The notes below the pieces were generated by a model. That model saw nothing but the letters and a program-made list of their open reading frames with translations, was not told the DNA's origin and searched no databases. From Methanococcus voltae (lineage in GTDB: Archaea; AGJL01; Methanococci; Methanococcales; Methanococcaceae), in the NCBI RefSeq assembly GCF_017875395.1, contig NZ_JAGGMO010000002.1, positions 1 to 64,000 of the forward strand: 64,000 nt of DNA. The letters run 5' to 3'. This document shows positions 36,084-46,078 of the stretch, piece by piece. Position 1 is the stretch's first letter. The number at the start of each line of letters is the position of its first letter. The position numbers and the translations under genes are program-made.

Positions 36084-37835
36084 ATGTTAGAACATATTAC
36101 AAAAATTGGTAAATATTCCGAGGAATCAAATGAATTAATTGATTTATGGCAAAAAGATGAAAAAGACTTTGATGGGATTATTGAAGTCAATATAACGGAT
36201 AGAAAATTGGATAGCGTATTTGCTAAACAATTTAGTAAAGATGTTTGGCGAAATATGTTATTTTACCAAGAGGCTAGACTACACGTTGGTGCATTGGTAA
36301 AAATTGAAAAATTCAAAAATGATGCTAAACTCATTGAAAAATTCAAAAACAAAGTTGAACAATCAATTAATTTTTTAGATTTAACTTTTAACGATGAAAA
36401 AATAGATGAATTGATGAAAGAAATTATATCCCAAATTGAAGATTCATCTAAAAATTATGTCGTTAGTTTTAAGGTTGATGGCAAATATCCATTTGAAATA
36501 GATTCATTAAAAGATAAATTTAATTTAAAAATTGAAACAACAGGATTAAATAAATCTAAAGTTAAAAAAAAGTGTCATATATGTGGCAATACTGCTATTG
36601 CATACAATACTGCAGTATACAAATGTTATACAAATGACAAATGTATTTTTTCAAATACTGAAGATGGAGAGTCTTTTCACATCTGCAGGGATTGTGTAAT
36701 CGATATTTTGAAAGGAAGAAAATTCATTGATAAAAACTTAAAGGGCTATTGGATGGGCAATGAAGTAATGTTCTTACCTCAAAATGCGAATGAAGATGTA
36801 ATTGAGGCATTTGAAGAATTTGTAACCTATGAAGAGGATGACATTGAACGAAAAAACCCTCAAAAACTAATTAATTCAATTAAAGATAATGAAAATGAGA
36901 TATTTACAAGTTTTGGTAATTTAAAAACGCCTTTGGATATTATATTTTTTGACGATCCAAAAGCAAGTTCTGAATGGAAAATCAGATATTCGATAAATGG
37001 GGTTTTACCTTCAAGATTTAGTCTTGTATCCAAATTAGAGCAAAAATACTCGAACAAAACAGGATATCCTCTTAATCTATGGATGGTCATAAATTATCTT
37101 ATCCCACGAGATGATAAAAAAAAGTATTCGTCAAATGAAGCAAAATCGATATTAAATGCAGTTTTCCACGGTACAAAATACAGTCGAAATTTATTTTTTG
37201 CAAAAGTTATGCAAAAATACAAGGCAGATTATGGAAAATATTTAAAAAAAGAAATTAAATATCCTCCAAATATTGCAGATATTCATAGGATTTATAATTT
37301 TATGGTAGATTGTGGATGTTTGTTTCAGGGTTGGAACTTTGCTTATGAAATATCAGATAGACCATTCAATAAAGAAAATAATGAGGCTAATACCATGGCA
37401 TATGAAAGCATTGTAAAATATGAAAGTATTAACGAATTATTTGATAAAAATAAAGATTATTTTGATACGGATGATAAAAAGGCATGGTTTTTATTGGGAA
37501 ATATTTACGATTCAATCGTCTACCACTCAAAAAAATATCATGATAAGGATAAATCATATTTAGAGTCAAATTTTTATTATGGTAATAAATTTGATGAAAA
37601 ATTTTTCCAAAAAATGCTAAATCAATGTACTGATTTAATGTTAAAATATGGAATAAATAGTAAAAGGGAATTAAAAAACAAAATAACAAATGCAAAAGAT
37701 TTAATGAGTAATGGGACTAAAAATAATACTTTATCCCCTGATGAAGCGAAATATATATTCTTTTGGGGATTACAACAGTATTTTGAGTATTTAAAGAACG
37801 AAGAAAAGGAAAAGCAAGATATTAAGAACGAATAA
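36084..37835 (+). CDS. cas8b: Type I-B Cascade large subunit Cas8b (Csh1)
   Basis: 583 aa. Large subunit of the type I-B interference complex, responsible for PAM recognition and target opening. Csh1/TM1802-type features: a zinc-finger-like block KKKCHICGNTAIAYN with further Cys in KCYTNDKCIF and FHICRDC (residues ~163-207), and a helical C-terminal domain (small-subunit-like) ending DEAKYIFFWGLQQYFEYL. First gene of cas8b-cas7-cas5-cas3-cas6, a complete I-B operon. The remaining length agrees with Csh1 proteins (500-600 aa). Confidence 0.9.
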   Translation: MLEHITKIGKYSEESNELIDLWQKDEKDFDGIIEVNITDRKLDSVFAKQFSKDVWRNMLFYQEARLHVGALVKIEKFKNDAKLIEKFKNKVEQSINFLDLTFNDEKIDELMKEIISQIEDSSKNYVVSFKVDGKYPFEIDSLKDKFNLKIETTGLNKSKVKKKCHICGNTAIAYNTAVYKCYTNDKCIFSNTEDGESFHICRDCVIDILKGRKFIDKNLKGYWMGNEVMFLPQNANEDVIEAFEEFVTYEEDDIERKNPQKLINSIKDNENEIFTSFGNLKTPLDIIFFDDPKASSEWKIRYSINGVLPSRFSLVSKLEQKYSNKTGYPLNLWMVINYLIPRDDKKKYSSNEAKSILNAVFHGTKYSRNLFFAKVMQKYKADYGKYLKKEIKYPPNIADIHRIYNFMVDCGCLFQGWNFAYEISDRPFNKENNEANTMAYESIVKYESINELFDKNKDYFDTDDKKAWFLLGNIYDSIVYHSKKYHDKDKSYLESNFYYGNKFDEKFFQKMLNQCTDLMLKYGINSKRELKNKITNAKDLMSNGTKNNTLSPDEAKYIFFWGLQQYFEYLKNEEKEKQDIKNE

Positions 37836-37973
37836 TCAATAATCAATAATCAATTTATCTAATAGTTCAATTATTTAGTAATTTAATAGTTTAATAGTTT
37901 AATAATTTAATAATTTAATAATCTACCATATCTTAGATTGAAAAATAATTCAAAAATTCAAAATGGTGATATT

Positions 37974-38846
37974 ATGGCAAATACAAGAGAATATTTATTG
38001 ATATGGGATAGTACAATGGCAAATCCCAATGGAGATATGTTATCAGAAAATAAACCAAGAATTGACGAAAGTACTGGTCAATTGGAAGTCTCAGACGTAA
38101 GGATTAAAAGATATATAAGAGATGAGTGGATTAGGGAAGGAAAAGACGTATTAGTACAAACTTTAAAAGATGATAAGGGTAAAATTTTATCTTGTCAAGA
38201 TATGGTAAAAAATATCCAAGCCAAAGAAAATTTAGACGATGATACATTATTAGAACACGTTTTAAACAACTATATCGATGTTAAATTGTTTGGTGCAGTT
38301 ATTACAAAACCTAAACGGGATATTATGGGTCCTTTACAGGTAATGTGGAGTAAGTCACTACATGAAGCAGAAGTTAAATTTATGCAAGGTAATGCAGCTT
38401 ATGCAAGTGGCAAAGATAAGGAACAAGCTTCAATATGGTCAAAATACATAAGTCCTTACGCTTTATTCAAAACCTATGCGGTATATAATGAAAATGTTGC
38501 AAAAATACAAGGAATAGAGGTCAAAGAGGAAGATTTAGAAGTATTTAAAAAAGCTTTGATAAATGGTCTAAAAAATTATAGAAGTACATCTAAAAACCAA
38601 ATGCCACGAGTTTTAATTGAAATAATTTACAACGATAATTCTATTGATGGAGAATTAGATTACGTTAAAACGGAATATGATTGTTTAGATACTGAATTAA
38701 GAGATATTTCGCAAATTAAAATAGATTTAAGTGAATTAAAAGAATACTGCGAAAATAAAAAAGACAGTATATCTGCCATAAACATTTACAAGCACGGAAA
38801 AGTTAATTTAATTAACGAACCTACGGAAAATGTTAATATAATTTAA
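37974..38846 (+). CDS. cas7: Type I-B Cascade backbone Cas7 (Csh2)
   Basis: 290 aa from the ATG at 37974, perfectly placed after GGTGATATT. An in-frame TTG at 37938 is not. RAMP-like backbone subunit that coats the crRNA: MANTREYLLIWDSTMANPNGDM at the start, LEVSDVRIKRYIRDEW, KLFGAVITKPKRDIMGPLQV and SPYALFKTYAVYN are Csh2 family landmarks. Preceded by a 138-bp spacer made of AATAATTTAATAGTT-like simple repeats. Confidence 0.93.
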   Translation: MANTREYLLIWDSTMANPNGDMLSENKPRIDESTGQLEVSDVRIKRYIRDEWIREGKDVLVQTLKDDKGKILSCQDMVKNIQAKENLDDDTLLEHVLNNYIDVKLFGAVITKPKRDIMGPLQVMWSKSLHEAEVKFMQGNAAYASGKDKEQASIWSKYISPYALFKTYAVYNENVAKIQGIEVKEEDLEVFKKALINGLKNYRSTSKNQMPRVLIEIIYNDNSIDGELDYVKTEYDCLDTELRDISQIKIDLSELKEYCENKKDSISAINIYKHGKVNLINEPTENVNII

Positions 38847-39049
38847 TATTGGATAATTCTTGAATTAAATTTTTGGATTATTGAACGTATGAAATTATGT
38901 AATTAATTATTAGTAATCTTAAATAATCCTATTAATTGTAAATAATCCTAGTAATTTTAGTAATCCTTATTAATTTTTAATTTATTTCTAATTAGTTTTT
39001 TGTAAATTAATAAATAATGAACTTAATTAAAACTATTTCAAGTGATAAT

Positions 39050-39760
39050 ATGGATAAAAATGTATTAGTTTTCAATGTTCAAAGTAACTACGGACGTTTC
39101 AGAAAACCTTATACTACCACATCCGCACTAACTTATTTATGTATCCACCCAGTAGCGCTTAAAGGACTTATCGGTGCCATTTTAGGGATTAAAAAAGAAG
39201 ATTTAATATATAAGACGTCAAATTTAACTCTGGGTATCGAAGTAGTATCCCCCGTCAGTAAAGATTTACAATCTTTAAAATTACTGTCTTTAAAATCTGG
39301 TATGTTCCATTTTCCTGCCAATGTTGAATTTCTAAGAAATCCCAATTATAATATATATGTAAAATGGGATTCAGAAAATTATAATGTGTTAAAAGACAAG
39401 TTAACGTCAGGAAAGGTTTTTTTTACCCCTTATTTGGGCGTAAGTGAAAATGTTGCTAAAATAAGTTATGTTGGAGAGTTTGAAGAATTAAAGGACTTGA
39501 ATAATACAAATATAAAACATATCGATTCGATATTTCCAATAGATGAATTCAGTAATGCTATTGATTTGAACGAGTTGAATGATTCTAGTAAAAAATATTA
39601 TTTTGATACAATACCTATCAAAAATAATGAAAAAAGAGAATATACGGAATATAAGAGAGTTTTAATCTCTAGCGATGTAGTAAATATCAATATTAATAAC
39701 TCAAATAATGTTAGTAATTTATCTAAAATCGGTGAGAAATATGTCTATTTCTTTAAATAA
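39050..39760 (+). CDS. cas5: Type I-B Cascade subunit Cas5
   Basis: 236 aa from the ATG at 39050, behind GTGAT with 4-nt spacing. An earlier ATG at 39017 has no ribosome site. Cas5 caps the 5' handle of the crRNA. MDKNVLVFNVQSNYGRFRKPYT is the Cas5b N-terminal RAMP strand and motif, and ALKGLIGAILGI the usual following helix. Its 3' end overlaps cas3 by 20 bp, implying coupled translation. 200 bp of AT-rich spacer separate it from cas7. Confidence 0.9.
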   Translation: MDKNVLVFNVQSNYGRFRKPYTTTSALTYLCIHPVALKGLIGAILGIKKEDLIYKTSNLTLGIEVVSPVSKDLQSLKLLSLKSGMFHFPANVEFLRNPNYNIYVKWDSENYNVLKDKLTSGKVFFTPYLGVSENVAKISYVGEFEELKDLNNTNIKHIDSIFPIDEFSNAIDLNELNDSSKKYYFDTIPIKNNEKREYTEYKRVLISSDVVNININNSNNVSNLSKIGEKYVYFFK

Positions 39761-42401
39761 CGAAGAAAATAATGCCATAACATACAACATTAACTCTCAC
39801 CCTTCTAAATTATTAAAAAACCATTTGGAAGGTGTTTTACAAATTTGTGATTTTTTTATGAATAATTATTATGGAGTCTATTTTCAAAAAGATGAGGAAT
39901 ATTCTATTTTAAAGAAAATAACGTATATCATAGCACTTTGTCATGACTTTGGAAAATGTACACCATATTTTCAAGATTATATAAAAAACATTGATAATAA
40001 AAACCCTAACTTAAAAAATTCTAAATATAAAAATCATAGCCTAATTTCAGCTTATTTTGCATATTATACTGTTTTAAAGTATTTGGAATCTATAAATCAA
40101 TTAGATAGTGAAAAATTCAGAAATTTCCCTTATTTTTCTTATTTAATTGTAAAAAGACATCATGGAAACATCAAAAATGGAAAAGAAGAACGAATATTGG
40201 TGGATGATGATTTAGTACTCAAACAAAAGAATAGCATTATTCACAAAAATAACGAATATAACGAATATAACGAATATATTGAAGAAATAAATTTGCTTTA
40301 TAATACTTTATTTCAAAAATATGATATTTTTGATATTAATATTGATATTTTAGACTTTTTTGAAAATTTAATGGTCCCAGGTACTAAAAGTATTAATCAC
40401 CTTGTCAAAAAAAGCTATAAATTATGCAAAAAATCTATTGATAACACCATAGATTTTGCAAATTCTGAAGATATGGAAAAACTACAATATATGTACTCTA
40501 TATTACTTACCGCCGATAAAATGGATGCAGGGAATATAAAATTACAAAAAAACTCCCCGATGTATTCAAAAGACTTAATTGAAAAGTATATTCAAGAGCT
40601 AAATCCAAAAGGTAATGATAAAAATAACGAAAATAACGAAAATAACATAAACAATATACGAAATGATATATTTAATGATTTAAAAAATAGCTTAAATAAT
40701 ATAAATTTAAAAGAAAATCACATATTATCTTTAAATTTACCTACAGGAACTGGAAAAACTTTATTATCGTATTATACGGCTTTTCACATTGCAAATGAAT
40801 TAAATAAAGAAAATATATTTCCAAAAGTAATCTATTCATTACCATTTACTACGGTAATTGACCAAAACTATGAAGTATTGGAAAAGTTACTTCTTAATGA
40901 AAACAATACAAAAATACCCAATAATGGACTTATAAAATATCACTCTTTGGCAGAAATTCCAAATAATTTAGAAAATGAATTGAACGAAGAGTTGAATGAA
41001 GAATTATATGCCAATAACGAAAACGAAGATAAGAAATATTGGGATTATAATGTAAAATTCGTTTATGATAATTGGCAGGCAAATATTATCGTTACCACAT
41101 TTGTACAATTATTTAATACATTTTTTAAAATGGGATTAAATAAAATTAATCATCGGTATTATACTCTTAGAAATTCGATAATCATTCTCGATGAAATTCA
41201 AGCAATAAATCCAAGTTATTATAAAATAATTAATAAATATCTGGACATATTATGTAAAAAATATGGTATTTATATAATATTGGCTACTGCTACTATGACG
41301 CCCCTATTTGAGGAATCAACCGAATTAGTGGGCTCTAAAAAATATTTTAATAAATTAAATCGGATTATATTATACAACAAATCGGAAGAAGAAATAAATG
41401 TTGAAGATTTTAAAGAATTAGTTTTAAATGACATTATACATAGTAAAGATTCAAAGGATAAATTTTTGATAGTTATGAATACGGTAAAGTCCGCGCGTCA
41501 GGTTTATGACTTTATGTCAGAGAAGTTATCGGATAAAAATAATAATTACGAGGGTGAAGTAATTTATTTATCAACGGAAGTTGCACCTAAAAAAAGAATG
41601 GGGATAATAAGTAAAATTAAAGGTAAGGGCGATGATAGGGGTTATAAAGATAATGAATATAATGATAATGGATACATTAAAGACAAAAATAAAAAATACG
41701 TTGTAGTATCCACCCAATTAGTAGAAGCGGGTGTTGACATTGATATGGATGTAATATATAGAGATTTTGCACCAATCGATAGTATAACGCAGACTTCCGG
41801 TCGTGCAAACCGAAATGGAGCAAATAACGAAAAAGGTATCGTTTATATTTATAAAGTAACAAACGAAAAAAATAAGTGTTATTCCAAATTTATATATCCC
41901 AACTGGAGTATTCAGTTAACCGAAGGTATTTTAAATAATCAGGAAAATATATCGATTTCAGAAAGTGAATTCCAAAATATAAATGAGATTTACCAACACG
42001 AATTGCACGGAACTCGAATAAGCTACTTAGATTCGGATAAAATGGAAGAATATCTAAAAGAATTAAATATTGAAAGTTTTAGAAACAGTTTTAATTTAAT
42101 AGATAATAATTATAGAATTTATGATATTTATCTAAATTATGACGATGAATTTAACAAAACAACTAATGAAATTAAAACAGAATTATCCAAATCTAAAAAA
42201 AATAATATAAAAATAAAAAATCTATTTAGAAAATTGAATAAATATAAAATATCGGTTTCAAAAGATACTTATTATAATATAAGGAGTAATTTGGAAGAAT
42301 TTCCCGAATTAGGAATCGAGATAGTACCTAATATATATTGTAAAGATGGTTATTTAGATTATGATAATTTAAAAGATAGTTCCGACATACAATTTTTTTA
42401 A
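39741..42401 (+). CDS. cas3: Type I-B nuclease-helicase Cas3
   Basis: 886 aa from the ATG at 39741, chosen because GGTGA ends five bases before it. It unwinds and degrades DNA recruited by Cascade. HD nuclease domain at the N-terminus (HPSKLLKNHLEGV and ALCHDFGKCTPYF, residues ~16-85), helicase Walker A LPTGTGKTLLS near 333-342, motif II ILDEIQAINP near 484, and motifs V-VI STQLVEAGVDIDMDV and QTSGRANRNG near 655-690. Several Asn/Glu-rich insertions (NNENNENNINNI, ENELNEELNEELY) are present. All catalytic motifs are intact. Confidence 0.95.
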   Translation: MSISLNNEENNAITYNINSHPSKLLKNHLEGVLQICDFFMNNYYGVYFQKDEEYSILKKITYIIALCHDFGKCTPYFQDYIKNIDNKNPNLKNSKYKNHSLISAYFAYYTVLKYLESINQLDSEKFRNFPYFSYLIVKRHHGNIKNGKEERILVDDDLVLKQKNSIIHKNNEYNEYNEYIEEINLLYNTLFQKYDIFDINIDILDFFENLMVPGTKSINHLVKKSYKLCKKSIDNTIDFANSEDMEKLQYMYSILLTADKMDAGNIKLQKNSPMYSKDLIEKYIQELNPKGNDKNNENNENNINNIRNDIFNDLKNSLNNINLKENHILSLNLPTGTGKTLLSYYTAFHIANELNKENIFPKVIYSLPFTTVIDQNYEVLEKLLLNENNTKIPNNGLIKYHSLAEIPNNLENELNEELNEELYANNENEDKKYWDYNVKFVYDNWQANIIVTTFVQLFNTFFKMGLNKINHRYYTLRNSIIILDEIQAINPSYYKIINKYLDILCKKYGIYIILATATMTPLFEESTELVGSKKYFNKLNRIILYNKSEEEINVEDFKELVLNDIIHSKDSKDKFLIVMNTVKSARQVYDFMSEKLSDKNNNYEGEVIYLSTEVAPKKRMGIISKIKGKGDDRGYKDNEYNDNGYIKDKNKKYVVVSTQLVEAGVDIDMDVIYRDFAPIDSITQTSGRANRNGANNEKGIVYIYKVTNEKNKCYSKFIYPNWSIQLTEGILNNQENISISESEFQNINEIYQHELHGTRISYLDSDKMEEYLKELNIESFRNSFNLIDNNYRIYDIYLNYDDEFNKTTNEIKTELSKSKKNNIKIKNLFRKLNKYKISVSKDTYYNIRSNLEEFPELGIEIVPNIYCKDGYLDYDNLKDSSDIQFF

Positions 42402-42445
42402 AATTGAATATAACTAAATATGTAAAATATTAAAAGGGGTATACT

Positions 42446-43117
42446 ATGGACTTACAATACTTAATGATAAAATATATTGATTTACACTTAAAAATGAGGG
42501 ATGGGACGAAACTAAGAGGTTATTTCGCCAATAAATATAAAGATTTAGAAGTATTCCACAACCATGATAATAATAACAATAATGAAAATAAGAAATTTCA
42601 TTTTAGGTATCCCACGGTTCAGTTTAAAGTAATTGATGGTAATCCATTAATTGTAGCAATAAATGAAGGTGCAAACGCACTAAAAGATGTAGTACTTTAT
42701 GAAGATACTATAAAAATAGATGATAAAAATTATTCGGTTCAAAGGGCTGAATTATCATCCAAAAGTGTAAATTTCGGAATATCTAACGAAATACACACAT
42801 ATGAGTTTAAAACGCCATGGATGTCTTTAAATCAAAATAACTATCCTGATTATTTGGCTTTAGATGATATTGATAAAGAAGAAAAGCTTAAATCTGTATT
42901 AATTGGTAATATACTTTCGATGTCCAAAAGTATAGATTATAAAGTTGAAGAAAAGATTAAAGTAAGTGCCGATTTAAAGCCTATAGATTTAAACTTTAAA
43001 GATATAAAAATGAAAGGTTTTAAAGGAACTTTTAAAACTAACTTTGATATTCCTGACTACTTAGGACTTGGTAAATCCGTTTCAAGAGGCTTAGGAACTA
43101 TTATAAAAGTTAAATAA
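42446..43117 (+). CDS. cas6: CRISPR RNA endoribonuclease Cas6
   Basis: 223 aa. Cuts the repeat RNA to give the ATTGAAAC (AUUGAAAC) 5' handle. C-terminal signature FKGTFKTNFDIPDYLGLGKSVSRGLGTI is the Gly-rich loop of Cas6. His residues suitable for catalysis occur at FHNHD and KFHFRYPTVQF in the N-terminal third, where an Asn-rich insert (HDNNNNNENKK) also lies. Last gene of the I-B operon. As the only Cas6 in the window and with one repeat type in all arrays, it probably also supplies crRNA to the Cmr complex. Confidence 0.88.
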   Translation: MDLQYLMIKYIDLHLKMRDGTKLRGYFANKYKDLEVFHNHDNNNNNENKKFHFRYPTVQFKVIDGNPLIVAINEGANALKDVVLYEDTIKIDDKNYSVQRAELSSKSVNFGISNEIHTYEFKTPWMSLNQNNYPDYLALDDIDKEEKLKSVLIGNILSMSKSIDYKVEEKIKVSADLKPIDLNFKDIKMKGFKGTFKTNFDIPDYLGLGKSVSRGLGTIIKVK

Positions 43118-43190
43118 GTAAATAAATCATTATTTAACTTTTATTATTATTTATTATTTATTATTACATATTTTAATCGTTAGTTGGATA

Positions 43191-43595
43191 TTATTCAAAC
43201 AAATAAACCATTTCTACATCTTTAAATTCAATAGTAATAGTTTTTTGTCTAAATTCTTTTTTTATAAGCTCTGCAAAATAAATAACTGCTTTTTTATAGT
43301 TTTCTAAATTAACAAATTTTGGGTTTGCACTACCTATTATTGTAAATGTATCCTCACCACCTATAGGACAACCCCATTCGGTATTATAAATACATTTAGT
43401 GGATTGTAATACACCTGATGGATAAACGTCTGTCTCTTCCATAGTTTTTAGCAATAACTTTTGTAAAACTGTTCCTATTTCTTTTGAAGGATTATTTTTA
43501 ATTACGTTTTCATTTTCATGAAAATAACCTTCATTTATTCCAAAAGTTATTGCATATTGGATAGTTTTAAATGTTTCTTGTGTAATTTTAATCAC
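43191..43595 (-). CDS. Candidate SAM-AMP/SAM lyase-like protein of the cmr operon
   Basis: Up to 134 aa (131 if translation starts at the ATT 43586, which is spaced five bases after GGTGA; the GTG at 43595 lies in the ribosome site). Last gene after cmr6, 11 bp away. Small alpha/beta protein with CIYNTEWGCPIGGEDTFTII in the middle and FRQKTITIEF near the end. Tyr70 and Glu81 are 11 residues apart, as I recall for catalytic Tyr58/Glu69 of the phage SAM lyase Svi3-3, and Q117 sits in a similar strand. SAM-AMP lyases occur with CorA-type III-B loci. The identification rests on spacing, size and context, not on a search. Confidence 0.45.
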   Translation of the reverse strand: MIKITQETFKTIQYAITFGINEGYFHENENVIKNNPSKEIGTVLQKLLLKTMEETDVYPSGVLQSTKCIYNTEWGCPIGGEDTFTIIGSANPKFVNLENYKKAVIYFAELIKKEFRQKTITIEFKDVEMVYLFE

Positions 43596-43606
43596 CTATT
43601 CTAAAT

Positions 43607-44815
43607 TCATTCTAAATTTCCATAACCCACTTTTGTTTTTGCACCAATGCCTCTATTCAATAATATCTTGTTAAATAACTCTTTTTTATTTTCGGAAGAT
43701 ATTGTTATTGATTCATTTCCTTTTAGTTCTATTTCTGAATCGTTTAATAAAAAATTAAATTTAATTTTATTATTTGAGCCTATTTTTAAGAATTTTAATG
43801 GTATCGGTTCTTTAAAAACTTCTTTGTGTGGCGTTATATAATCCTCTTCAAATAATTTGTTATTATCATTATTACTATTATCTTCAGAATATATTTCAGC
43901 ATCTAAAAATATATCTCGATTATATATTGGCACATGTTCCGTATCTGAATTTATGCCTTCAAATATGGAATCCCTTAATTTAATAGTAAATTCTACTTTT
44001 TCATTATTATTTAATTTTTTTATTTTCAGTAATTCTTTTGATTTATTGTCAAGAATTTCATACAATAATTCCAAAAGATATTTATATTTATTATTATCTT
44101 GCTTTGGTATAAGTTCGCTGTTCTTCGATATGGGTTTACCTTTAAAATCCTTCAAACTGATTCTTGGAAATGCACTCCTTAATGTACCTTTTACAGAAGC
44201 GCCTGGGACTATTGGTAAACCTGTGGTATAATCAAAGAAAAAACCCAATTTATACTCTCCTTCAGTAATACTCGTTTCGTGCATATATCCTGAACCGATA
44301 AGTAAACCAGGATATAATATGTCCAATTTAATTTCTTTAAACTTTCTATTTTTCAATTTTTTAATATCTTTTTCATTGGTTAAATTATTAGTAGATTTGT
44401 TATTTTTATAGCTATTATTCATATCATCTGTGATAGTAAGTTTTTTAATGTTTTCTTGTCTAAGATTGGCGTCTGAATACCTCTTTAATGTAGCTACTAC
44501 TTTTTTAATAGACTTATTTTTAGTATCAAGTTCTTTTTTGTATTCACTACCCCTAATAAAATTAAGTAATTTTTCATAATATTCCCTATAATATAAATAT
44601 CCTAAATTTCCATTTGACACATTATCAACTTTTTCAGCTTTTACTATTTTTTTATCGACATCCTTTTTTGAATTTGATTTTTGAGAATTTTTAAAATTAT
44701 TTGTTCTATCTTTAACATTATTTTTATTATTATTTTTATTATTAGCAGTTTTGCCCTTTTGACAAACAATTGAATTTAATTCTGCGAATGAATTTACCTT
44801 GATTCCTCTAACCAT
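43607..44815 (-). CDS. cmr6: Cmr complex subunit Cmr6
   Basis: 402 aa. A RAMP subunit near the 3' end of the crRNA. Core RAMP signature LLIGSGYMHETSITEGEYKLGFFFDYTTG, then LPIVPGASVKGTLRSAF, and the Gly-rich end RGIGAKTKVGYGNLE, which is the terminal Cmr6 motif. The first ~130 residues are an Asn/Lys-rich, helical extension not common in the family. Start ATG 44815 behind GGGTGAAGT. Lies between cmr5 and the lyase-like gene. Confidence 0.9.
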   Translation of the reverse strand: MVRGIKVNSFAELNSIVCQKGKTANNKNNNKNNVKDRTNNFKNSQKSNSKKDVDKKIVKAEKVDNVSNGNLGYLYYREYYEKLLNFIRGSEYKKELDTKNKSIKKVVATLKRYSDANLRQENIKKLTITDDMNNSYKNNKSTNNLTNEKDIKKLKNRKFKEIKLDILYPGLLIGSGYMHETSITEGEYKLGFFFDYTTGLPIVPGASVKGTLRSAFPRISLKDFKGKPISKNSELIPKQDNNKYKYLLELLYEILDNKSKELLKIKKLNNNEKVEFTIKLRDSIFEGINSDTEHVPIYNRDIFLDAEIYSEDNSNNDNNKLFEEDYITPHKEVFKEPIPLKFLKIGSNNKIKFNFLLNDSEIELKGNESITISSENKKELFNKILLNRGIGAKTKVGYGNLE

Positions 44816-44829
44816 ACTTCACCCACATA

Positions 44830-45228
44830 TTATTTCTCTCCAATTTTAAATGTCCTTAAAGCTAATTTTAAAGCAATTATTGCATCCATTATTTCTTCTT
44901 TTGCTTCTTTTTCATTATTACAGGCGTATTCTAATAAATCTTTATTATACTCATCTTCTTTTTTTCCGATGACCTCTAAAATTAAATCATTTACTATTTT
45001 TTTCTCATCTTTACCTTGATAAAACACGACTGCAGGTATTAAACCGCTTTGTATGATTGCAGGACCATAAGATGCTAAATATCCGTTTACTTCCTTTCTA
45101 ATTACTTTTAGGGTATTGTCATTATCCCCTTTTATTTCAACCCATAACCCTTTGTCTCCAACTTTATTGCATTTTTTGATAATATTTAAAGCTTCAGGAA
45201 TATAACTTTCAACTTGTTTTTTACTCAT
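44830..45228 (-). CDS. cmr5: Cmr complex small subunit Cmr5
   Basis: 132 aa, alpha-helical. Forms the inner minor filament along Cmr4. SYIPEALNIIKKC, then YLASYGPAIIQSGLIPAVVFY is the familiar Cmr5 pattern, and a helical C-terminus with ALKLALRTF follows. ATG overlaps the cmr4 stop by 8 bp. Normal length for the family. Confidence 0.9.
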   Translation of the reverse strand: MSKKQVESYIPEALNIIKKCNKVGDKGLWVEIKGDNDNTLKVIRKEVNGYLASYGPAIIQSGLIPAVVFYQGKDEKKIVNDLILEVIGKKEDEYNKDLLEYACNNEKEAKEEIMDAIIALKLALRTFKIGEK

Positions 45229-46078
45229 TATTTCCCTCTTTGCTTTTTATAATGCCAATATCGCAGAATCCATAACCTATTGTGGCATTCCCGCCGATTT
45301 GAACTAATTTTTCTTTAATGGCCTCATTAAATGTATTACTTAAACCATCTTCTTCACAGTTTGTCATAAAGTAAAATATTGATTTCCTCGGTACCACTTC
45401 TTCATACCATAAATTTTTACTTTCTCCGTTTTCAAGTTGATTTCTTGCGATTACAGGTAAATTTAAGTTACTAAATTCTTCGTTACTACATATTATTATT
45501 TTTTCATCATTTAAATTTAAGTAGTTACATAAATTGGTAATCTCTTCACTTTTAAATAAATTGGTAATATCTTCATATTTTGATATTTCTTCAAATTTTT
45601 CATTTTCTTTTGGTTCAAAATTACATTTATTTTCTAACTTTTTTTCTTTTAATTGTTTTAAACCTTCTTTTTCATCTTCTTTAATCCCTGAAATCTCTAA
45701 ATACTCAAAAAAATCACTTAAAGCTTGTGGACAAGTAACTAACGCATAAGGTCGTTTATTGCTCCTAACCGGTCTAAATAATATTTTAGCATCAAAAAAT
45801 GCCATTTTGCCTTTACCATTTTGAGTATTGTCTTGAGAAGGTGAGTTACTATCTTTACCAAATATTTTAGGTACATTATTCTTATCGCTTTCATTATCTT
45901 TAGCATTACATTCAAAGAACGCTCTTAAAGCTCCTTTTAAACTCGAAGAGTTTATTATTGGATAATTAGTAACACAATCCCTTTGAACCATATTATCAAC
46001 TACGCCATATGTAACGTCGCCACTACCTACGTGAAGATTTGTAACTGCTTTTATAAAATAAACATTTTTTGAACTCAT
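45221..46078 (-). CDS. cmr4: Cmr complex backbone nuclease Cmr4
   Basis: 285 aa. Backbone RAMP that cuts target RNA at 6-nt steps. N-terminal FIKAVTNLHVGSGDVTYGVVDNMVQRD, with Asp28 in VVDNMVQRD in the position of the catalytic Asp of characterised Cmr4 proteins, then PIINSSSLKGALRAFFE and, towards the end, QIGGNATIGYGFC. RNase activity is therefore expected to be retained. Start overlaps the cmr3 stop (ATGA). Confidence 0.93.
   Translation of the reverse strand: MSSKNVYFIKAVTNLHVGSGDVTYGVVDNMVQRDCVTNYPIINSSSLKGALRAFFECNAKDNESDKNNVPKIFGKDSNSPSQDNTQNGKGKMAFFDAKILFRPVRSNKRPYALVTCPQALSDFFEYLEISGIKEDEKEGLKQLKEKKLENKCNFEPKENEKFEEISKYEDITNLFKSEEITNLCNYLNLNDEKIIICSNEEFSNLNLPVIARNQLENGESKNLWYEEVVPRKSIFYFMTNCEEDGLSNTFNEAIKEKLVQIGGNATIGYGFCDIGIIKSKEGNNE

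Noticed and set aside
40621-40660. Tandem AATAACGAA repeats in cas3 as a regulatory element
   Set aside because: They are in frame and encode an Asn/Glu-rich loop, so simple coding slippage explains them.
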